Below are positions 1 to 7,636 of a stretch of DNA of 64,000 nt, in pieces. Both the position numbers and the translations under genes were made by a program. The stretch lies in the NCBI GenBank assembly GCA_016125375.1, contig WGLU01000006.1, positions 62,001 to 126,000 on the forward strand, in the 5' to 3' direction. A model generated the notes under the pieces. The model had not been told where the DNA came from, ran no database searches, and saw only the letters and a list, made by a program, of their open reading frames with translations. Source of the DNA: Pseudomonadota bacterium. Its GTDB lineage: Bacteria; Pseudomonadota; Alphaproteobacteria; UBA1280; RI-95. How positions within the stretch are numbered: position 1 is the first letter of the stretch; the number at the start of each line of letters is the position of its first letter.

Positions 1-97
1 TCAGCCCATGGGCACCAACGACGCGATGATGTTCCTGTTGGACAAAATGCGTCTGACGAAAAACAATGCAGAGTTTTTCCAGTCCATGAACGGTTAG
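1..97 (+). CDS. C-terminal fragment of an unknown protein
   Basis: Only the last 31 codons are inside the window, read from base 2 and ending at a TAG at 95-97. The tail contains MGTNDAMMFLLDKMRL and ends in FFQSMNG. It is methionine-rich and looks helical. Nothing in it identifies a family. A short hairpin follows directly, so this is probably the end of a transcription unit. Confidence 0.55.
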   Translation, partial: QPMGTNDAMMFLLDKMRLTKNNAEFFQSMNG

Positions 98-116
98 GCT
101 GGCAAAGCCAGCTTTG
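98..116 (+). terminator. Short terminator-like hairpin after the first gene
   Basis: GCTGGC-AAA-GCCAGC followed by TTT begins right after the stop codon. The stem is six GC-rich pairs but the T run is only three long, so termination may be weak. Confidence 0.45.
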
Positions 117-323
117 GGTGATTAATTCACTTCCCTGGGGGCTCGGGCGCTTACGTACGTTCATGTACGCTGCGCGCCTCGGGGGGGGGGGGAACAAACT
201 AAAACCTGCTCCCGCCGCCCTGCGCCCTTAAGGCCGTCGAACCAAAAAACAACTTTGTTTGCACCTGCGAACAAAACGGTGTATACAAGTCCCTTCGGAT
301 AAATAACGGAAGCTGTATTCCTG
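117..323. other. Intergenic region with a hairpin and a 12-G homopolymer
   Basis: This stretch has no gene. It holds an imperfect hairpin at about 147-178 (GGCGC..CGTAC-GTTCAT-GTACG..GCGC) followed by an uninterrupted run of 12 G at 181-192. A TGTATACA palindrome at 280-287 lies 37 bases before the next start codon. No convincing -35/-10 pair was found. Confidence 0.6.
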
Positions 324-824
324 ATGAGTTTTATCAACCCCGACCACGTGTCGGTTACGCTGTCACCCGTGTTCACCAGCAAAGGCCTGTGCGCTTTTAT
401 GCGAGCCACGCCGGTACAGCAAAACGCCGATACCACCACCTCGGTTGACGAGATTCTGTGCGCACAGCCCCACCTGGCTCCCCGCCTGACCGACCTGTAT
501 GTCGAGCAGCTGCTGGCCGACCACACGGGCGACAGCCTGCCTGTTGCTGTTCGCTTGCCCCAAATTGGTGAAGATGGCCAATGGACCAATCTGTTCACCC
601 GCCTGTCCGAGTCAGAAGCCCCCTTTGTTCTGGAGCTGGAAGGTACGCAATTGCTGACAAGCCCTGTCGAAGCCGCAGCCCTGATTGCGACGGCCCGCAG
701 TTTTGGCCTTTCCGTCTATGCCTGCGCCGGCTCCACAGCCGATATGCACGCCTATACACTGTTGGGTATCGCCGGCATAGTGGCCGGTGATGTGGTGTTT
801 ACGGCACGTCCCAAAATGATTTAA
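324..824 (+). CDS. Hypothetical cytoplasmic protein, 166 aa
   Basis: I do not recognise this protein. It has no signal peptide or membrane segment. The C-terminal half alternates short beta-like and helical stretches (FVLELEGTQLL, AALIATARSFGLSVYA, LLGIAGIVAGDVVF). That pattern loosely recalls the last part of an EAL-type barrel, but no EAL catalytic acidic residues are visible, so this is only a structural impression. It stands alone between hairpins and ends just before a perfect 12-bp inverted repeat. The start ATG at 324 has no strong Shine-Dalgarno sequence. Confidence 0.7.
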   Translation: MSFINPDHVSVTLSPVFTSKGLCAFMRATPVQQNADTTTSVDEILCAQPHLAPRLTDLYVEQLLADHTGDSLPVAVRLPQIGEDGQWTNLFTRLSESEAPFVLELEGTQLLTSPVEAAALIATARSFGLSVYACAGSTADMHAYTLLGIAGIVAGDVVFTARPKMI

Positions 825-852
825 CGGCTTTCGAGCTCGTGTTTTTGTGGTA

Positions 853-886
853 TAAAGCGGGAGATCATTCTCCCGCTTTACCTTTT
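853..886 (+). terminator. 12-bp perfect hairpin terminator
   Basis: TAAAGCGGGAGA-TCAT-TCTCCCGCTTTA is followed by CCTTTTC. The stem separates the 166-aa gene from the HAD hydrolase gene 20 bases downstream. Confidence 0.65.
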
Positions 887-906
887 CTGCATAAGGGGCT
901 CCCCTC

Positions 907-1590
907 ATGACAAAGCTTCCTTTTCGTGCCGTCCTGCTCGATTGCGACGGCGTTCTCTACGACGGCGCATTGACGCTCCTCAAGCAAATCGTGCCTGCCG
1001 TCAAGTCGACCGCGCTCGACATGGGTATTCCCGAATCCGTGTACGAGGCCACAGGCCGTCGCCTGCGCAGCCAGAACATCAAGGGGCTGTACAACCTCGT
1101 CCGTGTCCTGTGCGCGGAACACAACCTCTCCTACGCGCGCTTCTGCGCCAAGATTGTGGCCTGCCTGCAGCCGTTCTACAACCAGCTCACGCCGTGCCTG
1201 CGTACGGCCCAGCTGCTGGCGGCGCTGGCCGACCGGGTTGACCATCTGGTCATCTACACCAACAACCACTTCCTGCATGTGGCCGAGGTCATCGACCGCC
1301 GCGGTTTCGGTGCTGTTCTGCAGGACACGGTGGTGTTCGATGTGGGCGCCACGGCCGATGCCAACGGTGTGTTCCACCCCAAGCCGTTGCCGCAGGGGTA
1401 CCTGATGGTTCTGGCACAGCTGGGTGTACAACCCCACGAGGCTGTGATGGTCGACGACGCGCCCCACAACATCGCCGCTGCGCGGCATGTGGGTATGCAG
1501 ACCGTTCACATCAGCCCGGTGGCGGATGCCGCGGCCAACGCCCACGATACGGCGCCGTCCCTCGAGGCGTGGCTACTCGGGTTGCTGTAA
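907..1590 (+). CDS. HAD-superfamily hydrolase, pyrimidine 5'-nucleotidase-like
   Basis: The 227-aa protein carries all four HAD motifs in order. Motif I is LLDCDGVLYDG (nucleophile D12, acid D14), motif II is IYTNN, the motif III lysine is in HPKPLPQGY, and motif IV is MVDDAPHNIAAA. A helical cap lies between motifs I and II, as in the SDT1/PHM8 type of pyrimidine 5'-nucleotidases that remove phosphate from UMP or CMP. The substrate is inferred, because this fold also covers phosphoglycolate-type phosphatases. Codons end mostly in C or G, unlike the preceding gene. It is monocistronic, between two hairpin terminators. Confidence 0.85.
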   Translation: MTKLPFRAVLLDCDGVLYDGALTLLKQIVPAVKSTALDMGIPESVYEATGRRLRSQNIKGLYNLVRVLCAEHNLSYARFCAKIVACLQPFYNQLTPCLRTAQLLAALADRVDHLVIYTNNHFLHVAEVIDRRGFGAVLQDTVVFDVGATADANGVFHPKPLPQGYLMVLAQLGVQPHEAVMVDDAPHNIAAARHVGMQTVHISPVADAAANAHDTAPSLEAWLLGLL

Positions 1591-1610
1591 GTAACCCCTT
1601 ACATACGTAT

Positions 1611-1639
1611 AAAACCCCCGCATTTCTGCGGGGGTTTTT
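1611..1639. terminator. Intrinsic terminator between convergent genes
   Basis: ACCCCCGCA-TTTC-TGCGGGGGT followed by TTTTC on the plus strand, with AAAA on the other side. It can serve the HAD gene and, more weakly, the convergent gene ending at 1642. Confidence 0.85.
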
Positions 1640-1641
1640 CG

Positions 1642-2694
1642 TTATGGGCAGTGGAGGCCGATCCAGAAGTCGGCATCCGCCACGAAGAACTCGTATGGCC
1701 ATTCGGCATGGCGTTTGCGCTCGACGGGGCGTCCCAGTTTTTCGGCGAAGGCGATGCCCTTCTTCATGCCGCCGGAGACCTGACGGTCCTCGTGCACCAC
1801 AGTTTTGTGGCCCATGAAGGTTTCCGCAAGGCCGGCAGCAATGCCAAGTGTACGCTCGTGGGGAATGGTATCGTCCAGAATCCCCGTGTGCGTGTACTTG
1901 GTGTGAGAGGCATAGGCCAGCTCGCCGCGCATCAGATGGTAGTTGAGGGCAAAGCAACCGTAGTAGTGGTTGATCTTGGCCTCCATGTTGGTGATGGACT
2001 TGTTGCGATCCGTATTCGACGGCGCAAACGGGCTTTCCACCACCACATGCGTACCATCGCGGAAATAGGCCACCATGGCCCAGAGGTCCGCGGCGGTCAG
2101 GCTCTGCTTGGCCAGCTTGGCCGCAATCCGGGCCGTGCTGCGGCTCAGGATGCTCTTGGGCAGGGCCTTGATGCTCAGAATGGCCTGCTTGGCCTCGTCC
2201 ATCCGGTCCAGATAGTCCTTGCCACCCCAAAAGTCGGGCAGGCGCAGGACGCGCACCTCGACGGGCAATTTCAGGGTTTTGGCCAGTGCCAGCGCCTCGC
2301 GGATGTGGTTGTCGATGCCGAGGTCGGCGTAGACAACGGCCTTGCGGGCCTGCAACATCTCGGCAAAGAACGCCGCTTTGGCGAGCACGTTCTGGTGCAC
2401 CACGTTAGGCTGCAGCACCTCGGGGAGGTACTTGACGCCCTTGCACAGGGGCAGCTCGCCGTGGACCAGACTGTCGTTCACCGCCGCGCAGGCGAAGGAA
2501 AACGCCAGCTTGCTGCGCAGGATGGCCACCGCCCCGACGGGAATATCCGCCGAGAAGGGATCCGGTACCAGAACGGCCGTGCGCGGCCGCGCATGGTGCA
2601 GGTGGACGGCCAGATCGAGGATGTCCACCTCGGTCAGGGTCCGGTTGGTGATTTTGCCGTCAAGCTCGGCCTGACGATCGGGAGAGAGGTTCAT
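1642..2694 (-). CDS. Unknown soluble protein, 350 aa
   Basis: I do not recognise this protein. It has no signal peptide or membrane segment and is predicted cytosolic. The C-terminal part contains VVHEDRQVSGGMKKG followed by IAFAEKLGRPVE. An Asp before S/G-GM and a helix ending in A-x-x-L-G-x-P-V resembles nucleoside deoxyribosyltransferase or SLOG-type Rossmann proteins that bind nucleotides; this is a weak inference. A methionine-, histidine- and tyrosine-rich middle (NHYYGCFALNYHLMRG) is distinctive. Start ATG 2694 is preceded by a pyrimidine-rich leader and by TGTATACA at 2755. Codon use is C/G-ending. Monocistronic. Confidence 0.8.
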   Translation of the reverse strand: MNLSPDRQAELDGKITNRTLTEVDILDLAVHLHHARPRTAVLVPDPFSADIPVGAVAILRSKLAFSFACAAVNDSLVHGELPLCKGVKYLPEVLQPNVVHQNVLAKAAFFAEMLQARKAVVYADLGIDNHIREALALAKTLKLPVEVRVLRLPDFWGGKDYLDRMDEAKQAILSIKALPKSILSRSTARIAAKLAKQSLTAADLWAMVAYFRDGTHVVVESPFAPSNTDRNKSITNMEAKINHYYGCFALNYHLMRGELAYASHTKYTHTGILDDTIPHERTLGIAAGLAETFMGHKTVVHEDRQVSGGMKKGIAFAEKLGRPVERKRHAEWPYEFFVADADFWIGLHCP

Positions 2695-2782
2695 TGTTAG
2701 GTACCCCGCGAAAACGGGTGAAAAAAGGGAGATAGAAAAGCTCTCCCCCTAACTTGTATACAATGTTTGTGGGTGAGGCAAC

Positions 2783-2809
2783 AAAAAAAGCCGCCCCCGA
2801 AGGGGCGGC
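2783..2809 (-). terminator. Terminator of the first YccA/BI-1 gene
   Basis: On the minus strand GCCGCCCC-TTCG-GGGGCGGC is followed by seven T. It lies 14 bases after the stop codon. Confidence 0.9.
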
Positions 2810-2823
2810 AGGCGCTTGTCCTG

Positions 2824-3525
2824 TTACTTCCGCTGGCCGAACAGGCGCAGCAGGTGCAGGAACATGTTGATGAAGTCGAGGTACAGCGTCAGCGCACCCA
2901 GAACCGCCGCGCGGTGGGTGTTCTCGCTGTCGCCAGCGACATCGCTGTAGAGTTCCTTGATCTTCTGGGTGTCGTAGACCGTCAGGCCCGCGAAGATGAG
3001 CACCGCCGCGGCCGAGATGAGCAGCCCCAACATGGAGCTGGCCACGAAGATGTTGACCACCATCACGATGATGAGGCCGATCAGCGCCATGAACAGGAAC
3101 TTGCCCATGGCCGACAGGTCACGCTTGGTGACGAAGCCGTAGAAGCTGAGCGATGCGAACATGCCCGCCGTGACGAAGAACACGCCGGCCACGCTTTCCG
3201 TTGTGTACATGTACGTCAACGGTGCGATGGTCAGGCCGTTCAGGGCGCTGTAGACCATGAACATGGCGAAAGCAGCCATGCCGGACATGCGGGTGATGGT
3301 CAGGCTTAGGACGACGACCAGGCCCAGTTCGCCGATGAGCGCGACCCAGAACCAGATGCTGCCGGTGAAGGCGGCAAGGGTTTCCGGATTGCCCATCAAC
3401 CAGGCGGCGATGACGCCCGTCAGGCCCAGACCGGCGGTCATGTAGCCGTAAACGGTACGCATGTAGGCGGCAAGGCCGCCATCGGCGGCAGAGCGGCCGC
3501 CAAACGGAGCAGGGGAACCACGCAT
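2824..3525 (-). CDS. Bax inhibitor-1/YccA family membrane protein (copy A)
   Basis: The 233-aa protein has about seven hydrophobic segments and the BI-1 family signature near the end (FAGLTVYDTQKIKELY, then GALTLYLDFINMFLHLLRL). BI-1/YccA proteins sit in the inner membrane; E. coli YccA modulates the FtsH protease, and eukaryotic and Bacillus relatives leak calcium in a pH-dependent way. The reading frame extends upstream to 3609, but ATG 3525 is preferred because GGAGG lies about 8 bases before it and the longer N-terminus is not family-like. The 5' leader is pyrimidine-rich. A second paralogue follows at 3657 in its own transcription unit. Confidence 0.9.
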   Translation of the reverse strand: MRGSPAPFGGRSAADGGLAAYMRTVYGYMTAGLGLTGVIAAWLMGNPETLAAFTGSIWFWVALIGELGLVVVLSLTITRMSGMAAFAMFMVYSALNGLTIAPLTYMYTTESVAGVFFVTAGMFASLSFYGFVTKRDLSAMGKFLFMALIGLIIVMVVNIFVASSMLGLLISAAAVLIFAGLTVYDTQKIKELYSDVAGDSENTHRAAVLGALTLYLDFINMFLHLLRLFGQRK

Positions 3526-3606
3526 AGGAGGAACCTCCGAAACAGGTTGGATGGTGAAAAAAAGCAAGGAAGGTCGAAAACAGCGCTCAATATAAGGGAT
3601 TCGCTG

Positions 3607-3636
3607 CAAAAAGCAAGCCCCCGCGGGGCGGGGGCT
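3607..3636 (-). terminator. Terminator of the second YccA/BI-1 gene
   Basis: Minus strand AGCCCCCGC-CCC-GCGGGGGCT followed by TGCTTTTTG. It is 20 bases downstream of the stop codon at 3657. Confidence 0.8.
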
Positions 3637-3656
3637 GTGCAGCAGGTTATTCGGCC

Positions 3657-4382
3657 TTAGCGGCGCTCACCCATCAGGCGTAGCAGATGGATGAACAGGT
3701 TGATAAAATCCAGGTACAGGGTCAGTGCACCCATAACGGCCGCGCGGGCTGTATTGGCTTCATCACCGGCTACTTCGGCGTGGATGAGCTTGATTTTCTG
3801 GGTATCCCATGCAGTCAGGCCTGCAAACACAGGTACAGCCAGCAGGCTGATGACAAAGCTCATGGTATTCGCAGTTTCAGTGCCCATGCCAAAGAATGCG
3901 CTGCCGAGGGCCTGCACCAGCATGGCGGCAACCAGCCCCCACAGGCACATGTACAGGAACGACCCCATGGCAGACAGACTGCGCTTGGTGGTGTAGCCGT
4001 ACAGGCTCATGGCAGCAAACATACAGGCTGCGACGATGAACGCCTGTGCGATGCTCGCACCTGTGTATACAAAAGCCAGAGGCGCAAGCGTTATCCCGTT
4101 CAGAGCGCTATAACCTGCAAACAAGGCAAGAGCCGTTGCGGGCTGGAGCGACTGGATGCGAAAGCTGAGGAAGAACACAACACCCAATTCGGCGGCAATC
4201 AGCAGCCACATCACAGGGCTGGTCGCAATTTTCATGAGCAGTTGGGGCATAAAAGCATACAGATACCAGGCCACGGCTCCCGTTAGGGCCACGCCGCCGG
4301 TCATGTAGTTGAACACCTGACGCATATGCACGGCAACTGCGGACGGTGCGTCGGTGCGGGCAGACAGGGAATGTTGAATCAT
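3657..4382 (-). CDS. Bax inhibitor-1/YccA family membrane protein (copy B)
   Basis: This 241-aa paralogue of the neighbouring gene has the same segment order and signature (FAGLTAWDTQKIKLIH, then GALTLYLDFINLFIHLLRL). The two proteins are clearly related but diverged across the membrane helices. ATG 4382 is chosen over 4397 because GGAG lies nine bases before it, whereas the upstream ATG has no ribosome site. Codon use is more AT-tolerant than in copy A, and this gene lacks the pyrimidine leader, so the copies may be differently regulated. It is divergent from the alanine dehydrogenase gene across a 227-bp gap. Confidence 0.9.
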   Translation of the reverse strand: MIQHSLSARTDAPSAVAVHMRQVFNYMTGGVALTGAVAWYLYAFMPQLLMKIATSPVMWLLIAAELGVVFFLSFRIQSLQPATALALFAGYSALNGITLAPLAFVYTGASIAQAFIVAACMFAAMSLYGYTTKRSLSAMGSFLYMCLWGLVAAMLVQALGSAFFGMGTETANTMSFVISLLAVPVFAGLTAWDTQKIKLIHAEVAGDEANTARAAVMGALTLYLDFINLFIHLLRLMGERR

Positions 4383-4624
4383 TGTTACAAGCTCCATTTA
4401 CAATGGTTGTGCGGGTTACCACCCGCTCTTGAGTTTCATGTTATACGCTGGGGGGTCTAAATCAAGCAAAACCGGACAAGCGTTTGACCGATTTCCGTAC
4501 AGAAAATAAACCTTTTTCATGTCAGCGTGTGCGGCTGCGAAACGGCTTTTTTTATTTTCTACGTGGTGTAGGGGGATAGGTGTAGAATGCGTCAGTTTTT
4601 CACGCTTATCTGGAGGCTTGAGTT

Positions 4625-5665
4625 ATGCATATCGGTATCCCCAAGGAAACCAAAATTGCCGAGAAGCGCGTTGCGCTGACCCCGTCCGCCTGTGCCGAGC
4701 TGGTCAAGGCCGGTCACACTGTTCACATGGAAGCGACCGCCGGTATCGCTGCCGGCTTCCCGGATAGCGAATACACCAAAATCGGCGTCAAAATCGAAGC
4801 TGATGCTGCTGCGCTGTATAAATCCGCACAGATGATCGTCAAGGTGAAAGAGCCCCAGAAAGGCGACCTGCAGAACCTGACCAAGGATCACCTGCTGTTC
4901 TGTTACCTGCACCTTGCCGCCGAGCCAAACCTGACCGCCGAGCTGAAGAAAATCGGCCTGACAGCTGTTGCTTTCGAAACTGTTGAGAAAGATGGCAAAA
5001 CACCGTTGCTGGCCCCCATGTCCGCGGTTGCAGGCCGTTTGGCCATTCAACTGGGTACCTGGTTCCTGCATGCACCCCGCGGCGGCCGTGGCCTGCTGAT
5101 GGGTGGCATTGCCGGTCTGCAAGATGGCCGCGTAACCGTTATCGGTGGTGGCGTTTCCGGTACCGAAGCTGCACATCTGGCCTATCAAATGGGCGCCCAT
5201 GTAACCCTGCTGGATATTAACGAGAAGCGCCTTGCCGAACTCAAAGCCGAATACCCGCGCATGGAGCTGGTTAAGTCCACACCTGCGGCTATCAGCGACG
5301 CCCTGAAAAAAACCGACCTGCTGGTTGGCTCCGTTTACGTTGTTGGCAAACGTGCGCCGCATGTTGTGAGCGAAGAACAGGTCAAAATGATGCCGGAAGG
5401 CAGCGTGATTGTAGATATCTCCATCGACCAAGGCGGTTGCGTGGCCACGTCCCGTCCTTGCACGCACGAGATGCCTGTATACACACAGCACGGTGTGATT
5501 CACTCCGCCATTACCAACCTGCCGGGTGCTGTGCCGCGCACATCCTCCATTGCGCTGTCCAACGCCATTCTGCCGTATGTCCACAAGCTGGCCAAAGGCG
5601 AGTGGGACGACGCGCTGATGAAAGGCGTGAACGTACAAGGCGGCGAGCTGAAAATCGCCCTGTAA
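4625..5665 (+). CDS. ald: Alanine dehydrogenase
   Basis: NAD-dependent interconversion of L-alanine and pyruvate plus ammonia in the cytosol. The 346-aa protein opens with MHIGIPKETKIAEKRVALTP, the family N-terminus with substrate-binding Arg and Lys. It has the catalytic-region histidine in LHLAAEP and a Rossmann dinucleotide motif VIGGGVSGTEAAHLAYQMGA followed by the acidic LDIN end of beta-2. The C-terminal part has ITNLPGAVPRTSS, typical of Ald rather than PntA. TGGAGG lies upstream of ATG 4625. It is followed at once by a bidirectional terminator and appears monocistronic. Confidence 0.95.
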   Translation: MHIGIPKETKIAEKRVALTPSACAELVKAGHTVHMEATAGIAAGFPDSEYTKIGVKIEADAAALYKSAQMIVKVKEPQKGDLQNLTKDHLLFCYLHLAAEPNLTAELKKIGLTAVAFETVEKDGKTPLLAPMSAVAGRLAIQLGTWFLHAPRGGRGLLMGGIAGLQDGRVTVIGGGVSGTEAAHLAYQMGAHVTLLDINEKRLAELKAEYPRMELVKSTPAAISDALKKTDLLVGSVYVVGKRAPHVVSEEQVKMMPEGSVIVDISIDQGGCVATSRPCTHEMPVYTQHGVIHSAITNLPGAVPRTSSIALSNAILPYVHKLAKGEWDDALMKGVNVQGGELKIAL

Positions 5666-5684
5666 GCAACTGCTTACTGACATG

Positions 5685-5713
5685 AAAAAGCCCCGCATTT
5701 GCGGGGCTTTTTG
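5685..5713. terminator. Bidirectional terminator between ald and a convergent gene
   Basis: AAAGCCCCGC-ATTT-GCGGGGCTTT flanked by A and T runs, so it can act on both strands for the convergent genes ending at 5665 and 5714. Confidence 0.9.
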
Positions 5714-6628
5714 TTAACCTTTGTCCTTGTCGCCTTTCAAGCGTGGCGGCTCTACGTATAAACGGCCACCGGGGGCGATGCACTTGCGGGGGAAGCTGTT
5801 AATGAGCGGGTTTCCGGCCTCGAGGCATCTGTCGAAGGTATTAATCTTCTTGTCCTTCTCGGTCAGGATTTCGTTCGATTCTAGAAAAGTTGTCCCATCC
5901 GGAATGATGCACTGACGCGGGGCTGTTTCCACCAGTGTGTTGCCCAGTTTCAGGCAATCGCCAAAAGTATAGATTTCCAGCAGGTTGATGGTGCGCACAC
6001 GGGCATCGTAGTTGCGGGCGGTGCCGAAAATCCAGAACTCCAGGTCCCGGTCGTGGTCCTGCAAAAAGCGCGGCTTTCCGTCAATTTCCACGGCATTCTG
6101 GTAGATGTGAATCGGCCCGTAGCTGCGCCCCTTGGGGGAAAGCATGTGCAGGGTCACACCTGCATATCCACTCTCCGACGGGACGGTAGAAACCTTGCCG
6201 TAAACCTCTTTCTTCTCGGCCAGTTTACGCAGCAGAACCGGGATGTCCAGCGGCGAAAGGGTCCAGCTCATCGGATCCTGAGTCTTGTCCTCAATATCCA
6301 CGTCCACGGTTACTTGCGCTACTTTACTGTTGTCGGCGACGAGCTCGTCTACGTTGACGGCCTTAGGCGCTTTTTCAAGAAAGGCGGCACGGTTGTTCAG
6401 CTCTTCTTCGGACGGGGCGTTCTTGGCCAGTTCCTTCAACGCGTCGTCGCTCAGTCGGGTCAGGGGCTTTTCCGGGTCTGCTTTCGCGTTACCGTCCAGC
6501 ACAGGTTCGGCCGGCAAGTTACCCGGGTCGCCCACAAATGTATGCACGTAAGGGCGCGGCTGCTGGGCATACGCCGCAGGAACAAGGGCAGTTGCGGCCA
6601 GCAGGGCGATAAGGGGGAGGTTCTTCAT
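5714..6628 (-). CDS. Secreted protein with twin Cys repeats, 304 aa
   Basis: The N-terminus is a clear Sec signal peptide with an A-Y-A cleavage site near residue 21, so the protein is periplasmic or outer-surface. The middle is acidic and helical. The C-terminal third has two tandem repeats of about 29 residues, CLKLGNTLVETAPRQC and CLEAGNPLINSFPRKC, each followed by I-x-P-G/D-G and an aromatic-V/L-E. The C-x3-G-N-x-L/I-x4-PR-x-C unit probably forms a small disulfide loop. No enzyme family is recognised. The start overlaps the stop of gpsA by one base (TAATG), so it is the last gene of the GT2-tsaD-gpsA operon. Confidence 0.8.
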   Translation of the reverse strand: MKNLPLIALLAATALVPAAYAQQPRPYVHTFVGDPGNLPAEPVLDGNAKADPEKPLTRLSDDALKELAKNAPSEEELNNRAAFLEKAPKAVNVDELVADNSKVAQVTVDVDIEDKTQDPMSWTLSPLDIPVLLRKLAEKKEVYGKVSTVPSESGYAGVTLHMLSPKGRSYGPIHIYQNAVEIDGKPRFLQDHDRDLEFWIFGTARNYDARVRTINLLEIYTFGDCLKLGNTLVETAPRQCIIPDGTTFLESNEILTEKDKKINTFDRCLEAGNPLINSFPRKCIAPGGRLYVEPPRLKGDKDKG

Positions 6629-7632
6629 TATTCTTCAAACTCCTTTACGCGGGGACGGTTCAGCAGCAGGTTGATGGCTTCCTGCGGGGCAATGTCACCG
6701 CTGAGCACACCGTCGGTGCCCATGATAATCGGCAGGTCAATGCCACGGCCGGCAGCTTGTACGGTGACGATACGGGCAGCTTTAACGCCCTCGACCACCT
6801 TGCCGTCCATATTCAGGGCATCGGCAACGGGTACACCGCGGCCAACACGCTGGCCAAAGCGGAAGTTGCGGGACTGTTCGGATGTCGCTGTCAGGACCAC
6901 GTCGCCCAGTCCGGCCATGCCGGAGAGGGTCTCCGCCTTGCCGCCCAAGGCAACGCCGTAACGGGCCATTTCGGCAATCCCGCGGCTGATAAGGGCTGCA
7001 CGTACATTGTGGCCCAGCCCCAGTCCGTCGGCAATTCCGGCGGCAATAGCAACCACGTTTTTGACGGCACCGCCAATTTGGGCACCAATCATGTCGTCAC
7101 TGAAATACAGGCGCATGGTGGGTTTGCAGAAGAGAGAGTTAACTTTGTCGATGGCCTCCTGCCGGCGGCTTGCCAGCAAAAGGCAGGTAGGCTTGTTCGC
7201 AGCAACTTCCGCCGCAAAGGAGGGCCCGGTAAATACTGCAATATTTTTGAGGCTTGCAACAGTTTCGGTCCAGACATCGGTCAACAGGGCGCCATCGCTT
7301 TCGCGGAAGCCCTTGGAGCAGACGACCACCGTATGATCGGCGCTCATCAAAGGGTTGAGGCTGGCGGCAATCTGGGTGGTAAAAGTAGCCGGACAGACCG
7401 AAAAAATAACGTCCGCATGGGCGGGCAGGTCGTCCAGAGCGTGTGTGGCTTTAAGGTTTTCCGGTAGTTTGACGCCGGGCAGGAAGGTCTTGTTCTCATG
7501 GTTGCGGTTGATGGCGGACACAACGTCCTTCTCGTGCGCCCAAATCAGCACATTTTGGCCGCAGTCAGCCAGGGATTTGGCAATAGCCGTTCCCCATGCG
7601 CCGCCGCCGATGATGCTGACATTCCGAGCCAT
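6628..7632 (-). CDS. gpsA: NAD(P)-dependent glycerol-3-phosphate dehydrogenase
   Basis: Reduces dihydroxyacetone phosphate to sn-glycerol 3-phosphate for phospholipid synthesis. The 334-aa protein has the N-terminal Rossmann motif SIIGGGAWGTAIA, the family motifs CSKGF and FTGPSFAAEVA, the catalytic lysine in GGAVKNVVAIAAG, and GLGDVVLT in the C-terminal helical domain. Length and domains match the bacterial family. It lies four bases after tsaD and overlaps the following secreted-protein gene by one base, so it is transcribed within one operon. Confidence 0.96.
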   Translation of the reverse strand: MARNVSIIGGGAWGTAIAKSLADCGQNVLIWAHEKDVVSAINRNHENKTFLPGVKLPENLKATHALDDLPAHADVIFSVCPATFTTQIAASLNPLMSADHTVVVCSKGFRESDGALLTDVWTETVASLKNIAVFTGPSFAAEVAANKPTCLLLASRRQEAIDKVNSLFCKPTMRLYFSDDMIGAQIGGAVKNVVAIAAGIADGLGLGHNVRAALISRGIAEMARYGVALGGKAETLSGMAGLGDVVLTATSEQSRNFRFGQRVGRGVPVADALNMDGKVVEGVKAARIVTVQAAGRGIDLPIIMGTDGVLSGDIAPQEAINLLLNRPRVKEFEE

Positions 7633-7636
7633 GTGT

